Below, in pieces: positions 45,601-56,110 of a stretch of 64,000 nt of DNA. A program made the position numbers and the translations under genes. The stretch's first letter is position 1; every line of letters starts with the position of its first letter. The notes beneath the pieces are model-generated. The model was not told the origin of the DNA. It did no database searches and saw only the letters and a list, made by a program, of their open reading frames with translations. The stretch is from Phoronis australis. Lineage: Eukaryota > Phoronida > Phoronidae. Location: positions 4,450,995 to 4,514,994 of the forward strand of contig NMRA01000001.1 of NCBI GenBank assembly GCA_002633005.1. The letters are read 5' to 3'.

Positions 45601-48446
45601 AGAACCGTATGTGTATTGGCCAACAGATGGCAGTAGACAATACTTGAGGACCTGTTTACATAGTTGTTTTAGCAGTATTTGTGTTGGCCAACAGATGGCA
45701 ACAGACACAGCTTGAGGAACTGTCTACATCAGTCACTTCAGCTGGTGCTTGAACACTGAGCTAAACATAGTGACTGAGAAAATTTTACATTTAAGTATGT
45801 CAGAGTATAGTAATGATAATACTCTTGACAACAGTGAATATGGGAATTGGACACCTGTACGTCAGAAATCTTCCGTGTTGCCACATTATCAGCGACATAT
45901 AATAGTGAGATATACAGTACATGTGAAGCTCTGCGTACCACAGAGGGTTTGGTAGATAATCATAAGAGACATTTCAAACAGTTGTCACATTCAGCTTCAC
46001 ACACCCACATACGATAGATAGCCCTAAACAAAGGTGACCTTGGACCAAAAGGAACAAAATGTTTCAATTGTGACATTTCAGTGGGAATGTCCACCATTCT
46101 CTAGCTAAAATAACTTATTCAAGAATGACAGGGATTATCATTCTAGAATTGTAGCTTGTTATTGGAGGATGCTGCAACAAAACATGCCACAACTGAATAT
46201 ACTTTAAACTTTACTCATACCTATCAACACAGGATAAATAAAAAGAAAATGCCAACGAGTGTGATCTGGCGAGACCTGGGCCCTGTCTCTAATCTTTGTA
46301 CTCGAAACGAACTCGAAACTATTTTTGGCAATTTCTCTGCTCCTTTTGTGCAAACTTAAGATAATTGGTTATCAGACTGTGCTCGAATACATTATAGTTT
46401 ATGCATAGGAGTTTCTAGTTCAAGTTTGCCCTTGAAGACCCTTATATTCGTGCTACAAACTCGAGTAAAAACTCGAAATTTCGAGTTCAAACTCGAACTT
46501 ATTGCTTTAATATTGGGTTTACAAACTGTGAACTAAGGGCAATAAATTTTCTAAGTAAGTTATTGTGTACTAGAGCATAGAATAATAGACACTTATCTTG
46601 ATTTCGCCCAAAAGTAGAGTAGAAAATGCCAAACCTAATTTCGAGTTCCATTTCGAGTAAATAGATTGGAGACCGGGCCCACCTTCATCTACTTAATAGG
46701 TATACTATTAATGGGAGACAACTACCATTTGCGCAGGTACATGTGATGAAGTGGAGTTATCCTTGTCTTCCTGCCAGTCCTCCACTGTTCTGCTTTCAGA
46801 AGAAGTAGGTAACAGGTCAGCTGGTGAGATTGTGAGAGTGTCACTGAGTCCAGTGTTAGGAATAGAGTGCTGCATACTTTGAGGAGGACTACTGACACTC
46901 TGGAACTTGACTGTATTATTTGGTCCATTGCTATCGTCACTAGTATTGAATGTATGACTGTTTGTACTTGAGCTATCTGACTGATCTGTCAGTGAATCAC
47001 TGGACACTTCCTCAGCAGTCACTATAGATTCAGGTTCCGTTGCATATGTATCAGTTTTGATCAGTTCTTCATACTCCGGACCAAATGCTTTATCCAGCAG
47101 GTCCGAGTACTCATCACTCATTTCACTCTGCTCATCACCCTTGTCAGACTGTAAGATGCCCGGAAGTGGTACATTACTCAACATGCGTGACGCCTGAGTC
47201 GCAAAGTCATTCACAGTCTTGGGAAGATGGTCCAAAGTTTTCTGAAAAAACATTCCAGAAGCATTCACTTTACACGGAACTGCAATGCCAGTTACAACTA
47301 CAGATGTCTTCCCTAAGGCATATATAAACTTTGGATAATAATTCCAAAGTGATACAGCATGTACAATCAAAAGAGCAGGCACACTTTATTCACATTCCAC
47401 TTAGCAAAACAATCAGTGTTGAGATGATACCAATTTGAAACGAAATTTTCAAACAATTAATTCGAGCACTTACATCAACCAATTAAAATGTGTTATATAG
47501 AAATAGTGACAATTTGCCAGAACATTAACTCGGGTTCACGTGAAGTTATAAACTGCTTGCCCACTGAACCTTTACACCCTCAGTGTAGCATTCTGTACTG
47601 ACTGCTAACAGCTTAACTTCAGTGGGAACAGTCATTTAGAACCAGACTAAATTTACTGCAGCATTAAACTTACTCCTCTACAGAACATGAGATTAGCTAC
47701 AGAAATAGAGTTTAATAAAGTTTAAGTCTGTGGGAATGCTTAATCCATCCAGAAAATATGGCTACAATATCACAATTTTCTAGTCTGTTTGATGAGAGTT
47801 TCAAACCGTTATGCTCCTTCAGTCTCAGTCATCGGATCACATTAGCATTGTGTGTAAAAAGTATCATGAGCTTGGGGACAAGAAAGTCAGAAGTTCAAAT
47901 TGGTCTCAAGTCAAAACTATAACCCTGATAAGTCTGTGAATTCACCTTCACGAGGTCTCATTTCAAATGGTCAACACATATGCCATCTGTGGTTTTAAGC
48001 CATTTAACCTAAGATATTTACTGCGATATCTGTTAATCCAGATTAGTGGGAATGCTGGCAATTTACGATGATTGCTTATCTTAATTATCTGAAGGTTGAT
48101 ACGCAGGCTCTTTACTCCGATTTGGTTTGTGGGAAAACAGTAATAGGATGAAACTGTTTCTTTACTGATGGTACATAGTTTTGAGTCAATGTCTGAGGTA
48201 AAGTAACACAAGGTCAAGGATACATCTGGAGTTGCCAAAACAGCCAAAACATACCATTATTTCTGACTGCTTGATAACACCACTGGATATGGTCTCTTCT
48301 AAGCGGAACCCTGCACTTTTAACAGCCTCTGTCACGCTGGAGTTCCGCACAACTCTCTGCAGCTGCTCCCTCTGTTGTCTACCAACAGTACGTGCAACAC
48401 TGTCCAAGCCGCGTAACACAATTAAGAGGTCGTTGTAACGCGACAT
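36636..48446 (-). CDS. COQ8A: COQ8A/ADCK3 atypical kinase for coenzyme Q biosynthesis
   Basis: A mitochondrial UbiB-family ATPase/kinase that supports the coenzyme Q synthesis complex. Twelve coding exons on the minus strand: 48446-48255, 47241-46726, 45044-44978, 44537-44466, 42927-42802, 41792-41707, 40179-40039, 39608-39527, 38703-38610, 38140-37891, 37687-37535 and 36947-36636 (TAG). All phases agree, giving 696 residues. Landmarks: [10 protein letters not shown] and the glycine-rich [14 protein letters not shown] (about 245-271); the KxGQ motif in [14 protein letters not shown] (K316-Q319); the alanine-rich loop [11 protein letters not shown] (about 375-385); catalytic Lys398 in [16 protein letters not shown] (about 526-535); and LLDFGAS (D547). 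All hallmark residues are intact, so it should be functional. The second exon (residues 65-236) is a Ser/Thr/acidic low-complexity stretch. The human protein has about 650 residues. Two minisatellites bracket exon 6. Confidence 0.96.
37230..37490 (+). repeat. Tandem repeat, about 40-bp unit, in COQ8A last-but-one intron
   Basis: Six or so copies of ACCACAGCCAGTCAAACATC followed by a CCCTAAGTACAGGCCTTCT-like half. One ambiguous base (37370) lies within. Confidence 0.7.
39330..39500 (+). repeat. TG-rich microsatellite, TGTGTTTAATA units
   Basis: Repeated TGTGTGTTTAATACTG-like words in the COQ8A intron, close to the end of exon 8 at 39527. Confidence 0.6.
40795..41706 (-). repeat. Satellite of about 70-bp units abutting the COQ8A exon 6 donor
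   Basis: About a dozen units of ACTCTAGCAGTATTTAACCT, TCTATCAGTATTTAA and TACCTTTATCATACC. On the minus (coding) strand the unit reads GGTATGATAAAGGTACG. The actual exon 6 donor (GAG then GTATGATAAAG) is the first copy of that word. Confidence 0.85.
41824..42180 (-). repeat. Minisatellite of about 35-bp units next to the COQ8A exon 6 acceptor
   Basis: About ten copies of CAAAGTCTGCGACACTCATG followed by ACCACTTGCACTGCA. It starts roughly 30 bp intron-side of the exon 6 acceptor (41794-41793). Confidence 0.85.
43313..43454. mobile_element. Palindromic MITE, copy 2
   Basis: The inverted halves GGTTTTCAGACCCCAAAAAT and ATTTTTGGGGTCTGAAAACC enclose a short AT-rich loop. The tail TTGTGAAAGGCAATAATTAT matches that of the copy at 28041. 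It lies in a COQ8A intron. Confidence 0.75.
44129..44275 (+). mobile_element. tRNA-derived SINE-like element, copy 2
   Basis: CTGGTGGCGCAGTGGTACAG matches a pol III A box. GGACTCAAATCACG sits near the B-box position, and an A-run plus GTCAATATTGTGAAAT follow. It is homologous in order to 28721-28890. It is antisense to COQ8A, in an intron. Confidence 0.6.
45140..45250 (+). repeat. Tandem repeat of TGATGATAAATGATCATCAG words
   Basis: Four or five copies of a 25 to 30-bp unit containing GACCATCAGAGTGATGA in a COQ8A intron. Confidence 0.65.
46278..46680. mobile_element. MITE with GGGCCC(T/G)GTCTC ends and ACCT duplication
   Basis: The left end GGGCCCTGTCTCTAATCTTT pairs with the inverted right end GGGCCCGGTCTCCAATCTAT, and the match continues through ACTCGAAA. 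It is flanked by ACCT at 46274-46277 and 46681-46684. The interior is rich in CTCGAAA/TTTCGAG words. It is 403 bp long with no coding capacity and stands 45 bp from the COQ8A exon 2 donor. Confidence 0.82.
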
Positions 48447-49625
48447 TGTGTCTAGAAAAGGAAAGATATTACCGTTTTAATGTCACTTTGCAACACAGCC
48501 TTTTTCTAATCTCACTCCAAAGAACTTCATCAAAACTGAACACCCAAACTTTCAGAGTACTGGGCGTACTGTATTATAAGCCAATAAGACATTGGTTTGA
48601 TACCAAATAAGCTAAAGGCAGTTTGTACTTTAATTATAAAGTTGATTATGCATTAAAAGAAAATGTACACTTCCATAGACAGGGATGAGATCAGATGACA
48701 TCCTCCACAAAGGACTAGTATTTCACGACTGGCCCAGGCCAGTTGGGTGAAAAGTCGGGTAGTTGAGAATACCTGTGGTTGTGTGGCTGTACTAGTGCCT
48801 CTAGGATGTCAAGGAACACATGTTAGAGCAACTCCTAAAAATGACAGTTATATCCACTCAATAACACCCGTTATTCTGTGGAAATAACTGGTCCTCCTCA
48901 CTCCTGTATAATTTAGATGGCTAAAGTATAGGACTATAGGTTCGTTCAGCCCATCAATGACAAGACCAAATTTTATATGGGACATGACTGGCGTATATAG
49001 TAGCGAGTGAGGCAGTGGGAAATGTACTGCAGTATAAAATACATGTACATCTAGTTTTTGGAACAACTTTGTGCATCCTGACCAATCTTAAATCAGTCAC
49101 ATATTATTCATGAAAAATTTGAATAATCAGAAATATGAGCACTTACAAAGATTACCCTGTGTTTAATGTTTTTAAAAAACGTGTTGTGTCATACGCAAAC
49201 TAGTAAATGAATGCTGATGTAGCCTCAGTACACAACTGCATAAATATTTATTCATATTTTATTTCCAAAAGGACAGACAGCTATGTACTTAGAAGTTGGA
49301 ACCAGCAGCTGTAAACTAGTAATTGGGCTCAAAAGCAAAGCTCGCTCAGTCCAATAAAATTTTGATTTGCGGTCACCAACATAAACTTATATATAAGTCA
49401 TGCAACACTGTCGAAAACCCAGTCTGAAAGTTTTCGTAACTTGCACTGACTGACATCACATCTCACAAGTGATTAAAAGAAACAATGAAATAATTATCAT
49501 TTACTTGCACCACTTTCGGCCTTTTCCAACAAAGAACTCGATCTTGGAGTTCAGAACGTAATACTTGTGACATGCAGTTAATTACCAGGGATTTACGATA
49601 AAGCACACATCACAATAAAGCAAAC

Positions 49626-49730
49626 ATGGGAGCTTGTTTAGAAAAGAAGGATGAAATGGCACCCATGAGTGCAATGGGTGTTTCCGAAGCAGTGATCACG
49701 ATGCTTTTTGGAAACAAAGCCATCTTGTAG
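49626..49730 (+). CDS. Small 34-residue ORF with myristoylation-like start
   Basis: ATG with strong context (AACATGGGA) opens MGACLEKKDEMAP and runs 34 residues to a TAG. Gly2 and Cys4 would fit N-myristoylation plus palmitoylation. It has no homology I recognise, lies antisense inside the COQ8A 5' intron, and could easily be chance. Confidence 0.12.
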   Translation: MGACLEKKDEMAPMSAMGVSEAVITMLFGNKAIL

Positions 49731-50177
49731 TGACAACTATGCCCAAGGTAACATCATCTTGTGAGGGGAGGGATTTATTGAGCAATAAGTTGGCTCAAAG
49801 CTAACACATACAATCACCGCAAAATAACAAAAAGTAGAGACATTGTTTTCATGCACTTACGATACTTTTTAACGAGACGTTCATTATTTTAAATTGCCAG
49901 TGTCAATGTAAAGACTTATCTGTAGTGAAGTGATTCCACTGAATGCAAATTAATTGTAGCTCAATGCAAGATGCTGCCACGACTCAGTGATTGCAGGGCA
50001 GTCTCACATGCTCATCCCTGCATTTCAATAACTGAATACATCTCATGCGCGCACCCAGGGGGGGGGGGGCTCGAACAAGCCCCCCATTTGGCGAAGTGTG
50101 CAAAAACATGCGCCTCTGAGAGACGAAAAGTACGAGAAAGAGGTGATGGTCATTGCCTAACAGACGGGTTACATGTC

Positions 50178-51617
50178 TAGCCTGACCCTAGGCAATGACC
50201 ATCGCCTCTGTTGGCCCGACCAGAGGCGATGCAGCTCCTATAGGCGCTCCATACGCCGGAAGCTTTTCGGCGAATTATGCCTCGCACCGACTAAAACATT
50301 AAAGTCATGTTGTTATAAATTCCTTTTGCACATAGACACCTTAGGAGGTTGTTGATGTGTTTAATTCTTTCCAATTCGAACAAATACTCCCGTTATCAAA
50401 CTTTTTCTTTAAGCAGTCCCTATTTCAGTTCCCAAAATCGTGAACTCACCATTTTTATGCTGCGTCAGGCCTTCATGCAGCGTACGTCCAAATGGATGCC
50501 CTAGCACTAATATGGACGCTCTGGCAAGGATGCCCAATGTATCATTTGGACGCCCACTGTCAGTAAGAACCTTTCAAGTTTGGACATACACATTGTAATG
50601 ATTACTAGGACGCCTCTGAAGGCTCAGTGGGGGCTCTTTTTTTCAAAGCAGGGACAAATATACAAAGTATATATACAATGTTGCTATGCTCACACTTGGT
50701 TGATAGCATTGTAAAAGTCTTGGTCTACACCAATTTTTTATTAAAAATGCTCACCACAGAAGACTGTTTTGTAAAGTTAGATGTAAAAACCTTGGTCTAT
50801 GCATTTTTTGTAAAAAAATGTGTTTGTTTGGGGGGATTGCTGCGGGTGGGGGGTTACGTGTCGGAATTATGGATGCCCTGGAATAATGGGAACCCCATTT
50901 TGGACACCCTATTTTCGAAATCCTGGATAAAGGCCTGTACTGCGCATGCACCAATTTTTACCGCACTCGTTAGGGGATGTGGCTTCATGACATCAATCTT
51001 TAAATAGGCCAAAGGTGAGCCATTGCGATCCAAATGTTCGATTCCAAAATGCCACCACTACTTGTCTTTAATTGGCATTACTCGAAACTGATTGTATTTC
51101 AATGAATTATTGTTTGTATTTGATAAAAATAAATGCGGTTGATATGACATTTAATAGTCTTTTTGCACATATTTGACATTTTAATGTTTAACAACACGGC
51201 AAATGCACGGCTGGTTCCCTGCAGCACGTACGCAGAGGGCGGGGACTTCAGCTTTCAAATTTCGCCGGTAGGACCGCAACTTCTGACCTTCGGCCTGGTT
51301 AAAAGAATGAGGTCATATCTCTTGGCGTGTGCCGAATGAAAATGGTTGAGTTCACGATTTTGGGAACTGAAATAGGGACTGCTTGAAGAAAAAGTTTGAT
51401 AACGCGAGTACTTGTTCGAGTTGGAAGGAATTAAACACATCGACAACCTCCTAAGTGTTCCTCTATGCGCAAAAGGTACTTATAACAACGTGACTTTGAT
51501 GTTTTAGTCGGTGCGAGGCATAATTCGCCGAAAATCTTGCGGCCTATGGAGCACTTATAGGAGCTGCATCGCCTCTGGTCGGGCCAACAGAGGGATGGTC
51601 AGTGCCTAGCCTGACCC
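50178..51617. mobile_element. Foldback/TIR element with about 265-bp arms
   Basis: The left arm 50188-50452 and right arm 51341-51609 are long inverted repeats. Shared segments include GACCAGAGGCGATGCAGCTC, GGCGAATTATGCCTCGCACC and CAGTCCCTATTTCAGTTCCC. The word TAGCCTGACCC occurs in the same orientation at both ends (50178-50188 and 51607-51617). The 890-bp interior has no recognisable transposase. A 126-codon frame inside (50627-51007) shows no motif. A diverged solo arm lies at 52744-52848. The element sits in the 5' intron of COQ8A. Confidence 0.75.
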
Positions 51618-51733
51618 GAGGTTGCGACCCAACAAACAAAGTCATAAAGCCCACCACCTAAATTTGACAAAAGATGTAAGTTTAAATCCCAAAATAAAGG
51701 AAGCGTATTAATTATGAAGAATAACAGACATAC

Positions 51734-51830
51734 CATTCACCTCCTTGTCCACGCGCACATATAATCCTTCACACTTCAGCAAAGGCACGTCTTGAAAAGA
51801 AAACCACTTATTCAACACCCGGAAGTGTGA
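51734..51830 (-). promoter_or_regulatory. COQ8A: Probable COQ8A promoter and 5' noncoding exon
   Basis: An ETS-family site CCGGAAGTG (51819-51827) stands just upstream, on the minus strand, of a segment ending in a good donor (GAATG then GTATGT, exon end 51734). The first coding exon has an acceptor (TTTTCTAG) four to five bases before its ATG, so an upstream noncoding exon is needed. An ATG formed by the last three bases of this exon would open a short, out-of-frame upstream ORF after splicing. The pairing of these two exons is inference. Confidence 0.45.
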
Positions 51831-52440
51831 GCATTATGAAACATGAAAGCGAGGCAAATGTACTCCGTTTCACAGTATAAAATCCTAAAACAAAATTATA
51901 AAGTATCATTTGATCTATATTTCATAACATTTATAAAGTGTTTAATGTAAAAGGTTCACAAGAATAAGAGTTCTCTAAGTATATTTTGTGGGCAAGGGGA
52001 TTGGGTTTTTTAGCGTTACGTCAACACTTGAAAACAACTCATTTCTTTTTTTTCTCAAACATCACAACAATCTAAACTAGAGTTGAGCTGTTTTAACTTG
52101 TAGTGCGTAGTGAAAGAGAAGCCCTGTAGGTAATTGTTTTCATTTTAACACATATTATTTTCGGTGTTTAAAAGTTACAAATCGTGCTACCTACGAGCCT
52201 AATTCAGACTCAGTGCGACTTACGCGAGGAGGGAGACGGGCGTACCGCAAAAACGGTAAGATTGGATGGGAAGTGGCCGTGGGAGAATTTGGCGTTCATC
52301 ATATTCCTTAAATTTCGGACTCAGCGTTTTGTATCAACAGAGTCTTAAAATAGACTTAGCAGGCAACGAAGTCGCTAGAAAAAAGTCATTGCTGCCGATG
52401 CAACCTTTCCATGTGTCCCCACAGCATACAGCTCATGGGT

Positions 52441-52469
52441 GGNGGGGGGGGGGGGGGGGGGGGGGGGGG
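52441..52469 (+). repeat. Poly-G run with one ambiguous base
   Basis: About 28 consecutive G residues, broken by n at 52443. It could form G-quadruplexes and is prone to length error in assembly. Confidence 0.8.
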
Positions 52470-52743
52470 TATAGCCCCCACTTATTTCAGTCTGCGACGC
52501 CTATGTAGCGTGTAATGTCAAGGTGACCCGTTGAAATGAAACTGCTGGTTGCGAAAAATAGGCAAGGTGTTTTCAACGTGAATTGCATTGCCTGTGGCTG
52601 TGGCTGTGGCAGGCTGTGGTCACTGCTCAGGCGTCCAAAGTTGATAGTGTAGGCAACATGTAGCCCCTCAGCTAGTATACTGTGAGTAACACCATCTCAA
52701 CTGGTCATATCCCCTGGCATGAACATTGTAAAAATAGCCAGTT

Positions 52744-52848
52744 GCCGATTTGGACAACTGAATGAAGGACTGTTCGAAAAAAGGTTGATTTAGCAAGTAT
52801 TTGTTCGAGATGGGTAGATATAAAGAAATCAATGGACTCCTAAGGTGT
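52744..52848. repeat. Solo arm related to the 50.2-51.6 kb TIR element
   Basis: GACTGTTCGAAAAAAGGTTGAT, then AAGTATTTGTTCGAG and GACTCCTAAGGTGTCC, match the right arm at 51365-51455 with many changes. Confidence 0.55.
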
Positions 52849-53183
52849 CCACCTCTACTAGGGCCAGTTGAGGCAGTTTGTTCTGTCTACTCATCTGGCT
52901 GTCCAGGAAATACAATATTCCCCATCGTTTCCATACTAATCTCATTACGTGTATTTTAAACGGGTGGTAGTCTAAATCTTGTCACAGAATAAGAGGTTTT
53001 CACCTCGTCAAAATTACATTTTACACTTAAAAATGTCACTCAAAGAGTGCTTACTTTCTTCAGCGATCATTTCTTGTTCTATACACATCCTTGATGAAGT
53101 ATGTGTACAGGAATCAAAATGACTGGTGAAGAATTCCAACTCCACTTTTAGGTCGTCCTTACCTTTTTCACCGTGGGCGCAAT
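52849..53183. other. Intergenic, upstream of CRE-like site
   Basis: No gene is supported. A minus-strand segment (53211-53165) ending in a donor-like GAAAAAG then GTAAGG could be a first exon transcribed leftward from the same promoter region. Confidence 0.25.
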
Positions 53184-53191
53184 TGACGTCA
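53184..53191. promoter_or_regulatory. CRE-like palindrome TGACGTCA
   Basis: A perfect CREB/ATF consensus in a locally CpG-richer stretch, 164 bp before the start of a small plus-strand ORF. A single site could be chance. Confidence 0.35.
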
Positions 53192-53354
53192 CACGAGTTA
53201 AGCAACAACAAGCGTGAGAATGTGCAAAGAACGTGACCTGCCGCGTGACACTTGCAAAACTAAGCATGGGAAAACATTCAGTGGAATTTGTAAGATTTGT
53301 GTCCCTTGGACTTTTTGTTCACCAACAGGTGGTATTTTGTGTAACTTCTTCAAA

Positions 53355-53510
53355 ATGGCACCCGCTGAAGGAAGTTTGAGTGAACTGCGACAGATTTTTA
53401 ATGGATATGTTCGAGTTATATTGTCTAAATTGTCTCCAGAGTCATGGAAAATATTAATTTTGACTCTGTATACGTGCGTGTTTCATTTGATGTTATTGAC
53501 TGTAGTTTGA
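53355..53510 (+). CDS. Candidate 51-residue single-pass membrane micropeptide or first exon
   Basis: ATG in strong context (AAAATGGCA) begins MAPAEGSLSELRQIFNGYV and stops with TGA at 53508-53510. An amphipathic helix-like stretch (about 8-25) is followed by a hydrophobic segment (about 32-51, ILILTLYTCVFHLMLL). The same frame is open further 5' (from 53214). No family recognised. It may be a genuine micropeptide, the first exon of the downstream plus-strand gene, or chance. Confidence 0.25.
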   Translation: MAPAEGSLSELRQIFNGYVRVILSKLSPESWKILILTLYTCVFHLMLLTVV

Positions 53511-54668
53511 CATATCGAGTAACTTTTTATGGAGGTATGATATCGCCTGTGAATGCCTGTGCCATACGGTAGTGTAACCTCCCATAATTCTTTGGAAAAT
53601 TTTATCGGCCAACATTGGATCTAGGATGCATGGACAACATATCTATTGCAAGGTTTTTTTCCTGTGTAGGAAGGGGAGAAATCACTGTGGTGCACTCTGA
53701 ATTACAGCTGGTACTTATTCAAGCATAAAAGCAAAGAATATAAAAATAAAAGCGTTTATGTTCTATTAATTATTGATCAAATGAATGATAAAATTTTTCA
53801 TCCAGAAGAGTTCATAATGCCATGATCCCCCTCTTCGTCGTGTTTTTGCTGGAAGCAAATCAACTATCAAGTGGTAGGCACAGGAAAGATGAGCCGTCTT
53901 CATCTACTACATCAGAAACCGTGTGGCGCTGTGTGCCAGAATTTTGTCCATGGTTAATTTTGCTGCATTTCTGGTGATTCTGGAATTAAGTATGGGCAGT
54001 ATTGCCTATTTCTAGAATTTGGGGCAAGCTCCAGCCTTTAGCAAAATTGTAAATTTTTCACTGTCCCAAATTGGAGAAGTTTTACCTTGCTAATAACTGA
54101 ATTTCTGTCATCTAAATCTGAATTGAGATCAAACAGAAGATGCTTTTGTGCTCTCATTATTCTAGTGAGTGCTGCCAATGACAGAAAGATGTGATCTTCT
54201 CTTGGAATAAACATGGAATGGAGAGTGCGAAAGCTGAGTTAAACGAGTGGATGAGTTGGCGATTCATTGTGTAATGGATTGACTCACTGGCATGATTTCA
54301 CTGCAATTCGAACAAATTTTCAGTTTGTCTTTGAAACACAATTAACCGTCAAATCTATTAAACAGCAAATATGAAGACTATCTTTCTAAGACTTATAAGG
54401 ACATAAACTTGGAAGACTTGGCAAAAGACTACAAAGATTTTGTTGCAGCAGGGGAAGTAGCGTCAAATGTTGAAGGACCGATACAATTAACTTTTTCACT
54501 TCATTCACAGATAGTCTAGGCGGAACAGTTCCCAATGTTGTGGTACTTTGTGTGTGTTGTTGACACATGCAATTGGCACTATAAGTTGCGGAAGGTGCTT
54601 TTCGAAACTCTTTGAACTGATAGCAAATTATTTGTGGCCAACAATGAGTCAAACAGGGCTGACTGACC
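53511..54668. other. Intergenic or intronic, no feature seen
   Basis: AT-rich sequence without splice chain, open frame of interest or repeat that I can name. Confidence 0.3.
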
Positions 54669-54670
54669 TA

Positions 54671-56108
54671 CCGTATTTGCCCTAGTAACCGCACAGGGTG
54701 CTTAGAAAAATTTGTTTCAGGGGGTGCTTATTGTAACCCAAGGCGGTTGAAACTCGGTCTCCGAAACGGGTGAAATCAGAAGCTAAGATTTATCATATTT
54801 ACGCTCTGTGACCTATCTGTAACCTATGAAAGACTTTCTACAAAATTGTGGTGCATTGCTATCAAACTTTGCTGTTAAATTACGGTCATTTTACTGAAAA
54901 TTATGCATAAATCCCAAATAAATCGTCAATATGGCAACTTGAATGCTTGAATAAAAATACAGTTTCAGCTCAATCAAATTACTTGAAATCTTCGTTAAGT
55001 TTTCCAGATAGCATCCCTAAAATTTTTAAGTTCCCTTAGAGTTGGGATTATGGGCAGGTTAAGTCCAAATCTGGGCTAGATCCTGCCGTCTATGATCGTA
55101 GGCCTACCCGGTAACACATGAAAAAATCTCTGGACATGTCATATGACGTTTGTTTTGAAGTTTGTCTGCGTGCCGTGTGTGAGTAAGCGAGCGCGTTCGT
55201 GTCACTGGAGTTCATTTGCCAGAGTAAATGCAATCTAACAAGTACATGTGCATTGTACACTAACAGAAAGCAGAACGTGTTTCATTCAGCTCTTGCTGGT
55301 CTCATCTGCTAAAAAATATTTGGCAGTCTTCTCGGTAAGGCCCATATTATAGTCGGCGTGTGGCTGGATGCGTACATGACTGTCTGACAGTTATTTTTCG
55401 TGTGGGAGCAGTCACTGTCAGTAGCCATTTTATTGGATATTTGGCTTTAAAAATAGTTATGATTAATCAAACAATCCTTCTTAAAAATAATGCAATTTTA
55501 TGGTATTAGAAACTGTCGGAAATTAGTGCCAATATTTATTCTTGCCGATTCTATACTACCCGTTTCATGAATGGATATTTCAGGACTAATGTCTTTGATG
55601 ACAGCCGGTACATGTATGTGGCGCACGGTTCCTGGCCACTTGCTATTAACACTGGTCGGGGTTTTTTTTATTAGTCTTCAATTCCCAGTTTTCACGTGTA
55701 CGAAGACATTTGGATTCCTGTTGAGGGCAGGAAATATCTACAATACCATCCTGTTGACAAGTACGCTGCATCTGTTCTATAAAGGATAGACCATTGTACG
55801 ACACATTCCTTGCAAAATCAGCAAAAACTTTGAGTTCTTTTTGAGGCACGGCAGAAGTTTGAAGTGTATGGTCACGGCTAAATACTGACATAGAGGCGAG
55901 GCTCGTCTACAAATTCTGCGCACAATGAATTTTTCGGGTCTGTCGGATATTATTGATAAATTGAAGATGTTCTTGTAGAATTCTAGGACTGTAGGTAAGG
56001 CATTTTTCGCGCGTACATGTTCATGGTCTGGGCACTTATTTTAACAAAGTCTGAAAACGCGTGGGGGGCCGCTTATAGGGGTATGGGTGGTTATTAGGGC
56101 GAATACGG
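54671..56108. mobile_element. DNA transposon remnant, 1.44 kb, TA target duplication
   Basis: The left end CCGTATTTGCCCTAGTAACC pairs with the inverted right end CCGTATTCGCCCTAATAACC, flanked by TA on both sides (54669-54670 and 56109-56110). The TA duplication suggests a Tc1/mariner or pogo-type element. The interior has only short open frames (55571-55789 plus, 55646-55891 minus) and no catalytic motif that I can recognise. Confidence 0.7.
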
Positions 56109-56110
56109 TA

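Noticed and set aside
50627-51007. 126-codon plus-strand frame inside the 50.2-51.6 kb element
   Set aside because: No transposase motif; amino-acid composition looks like chance translation.
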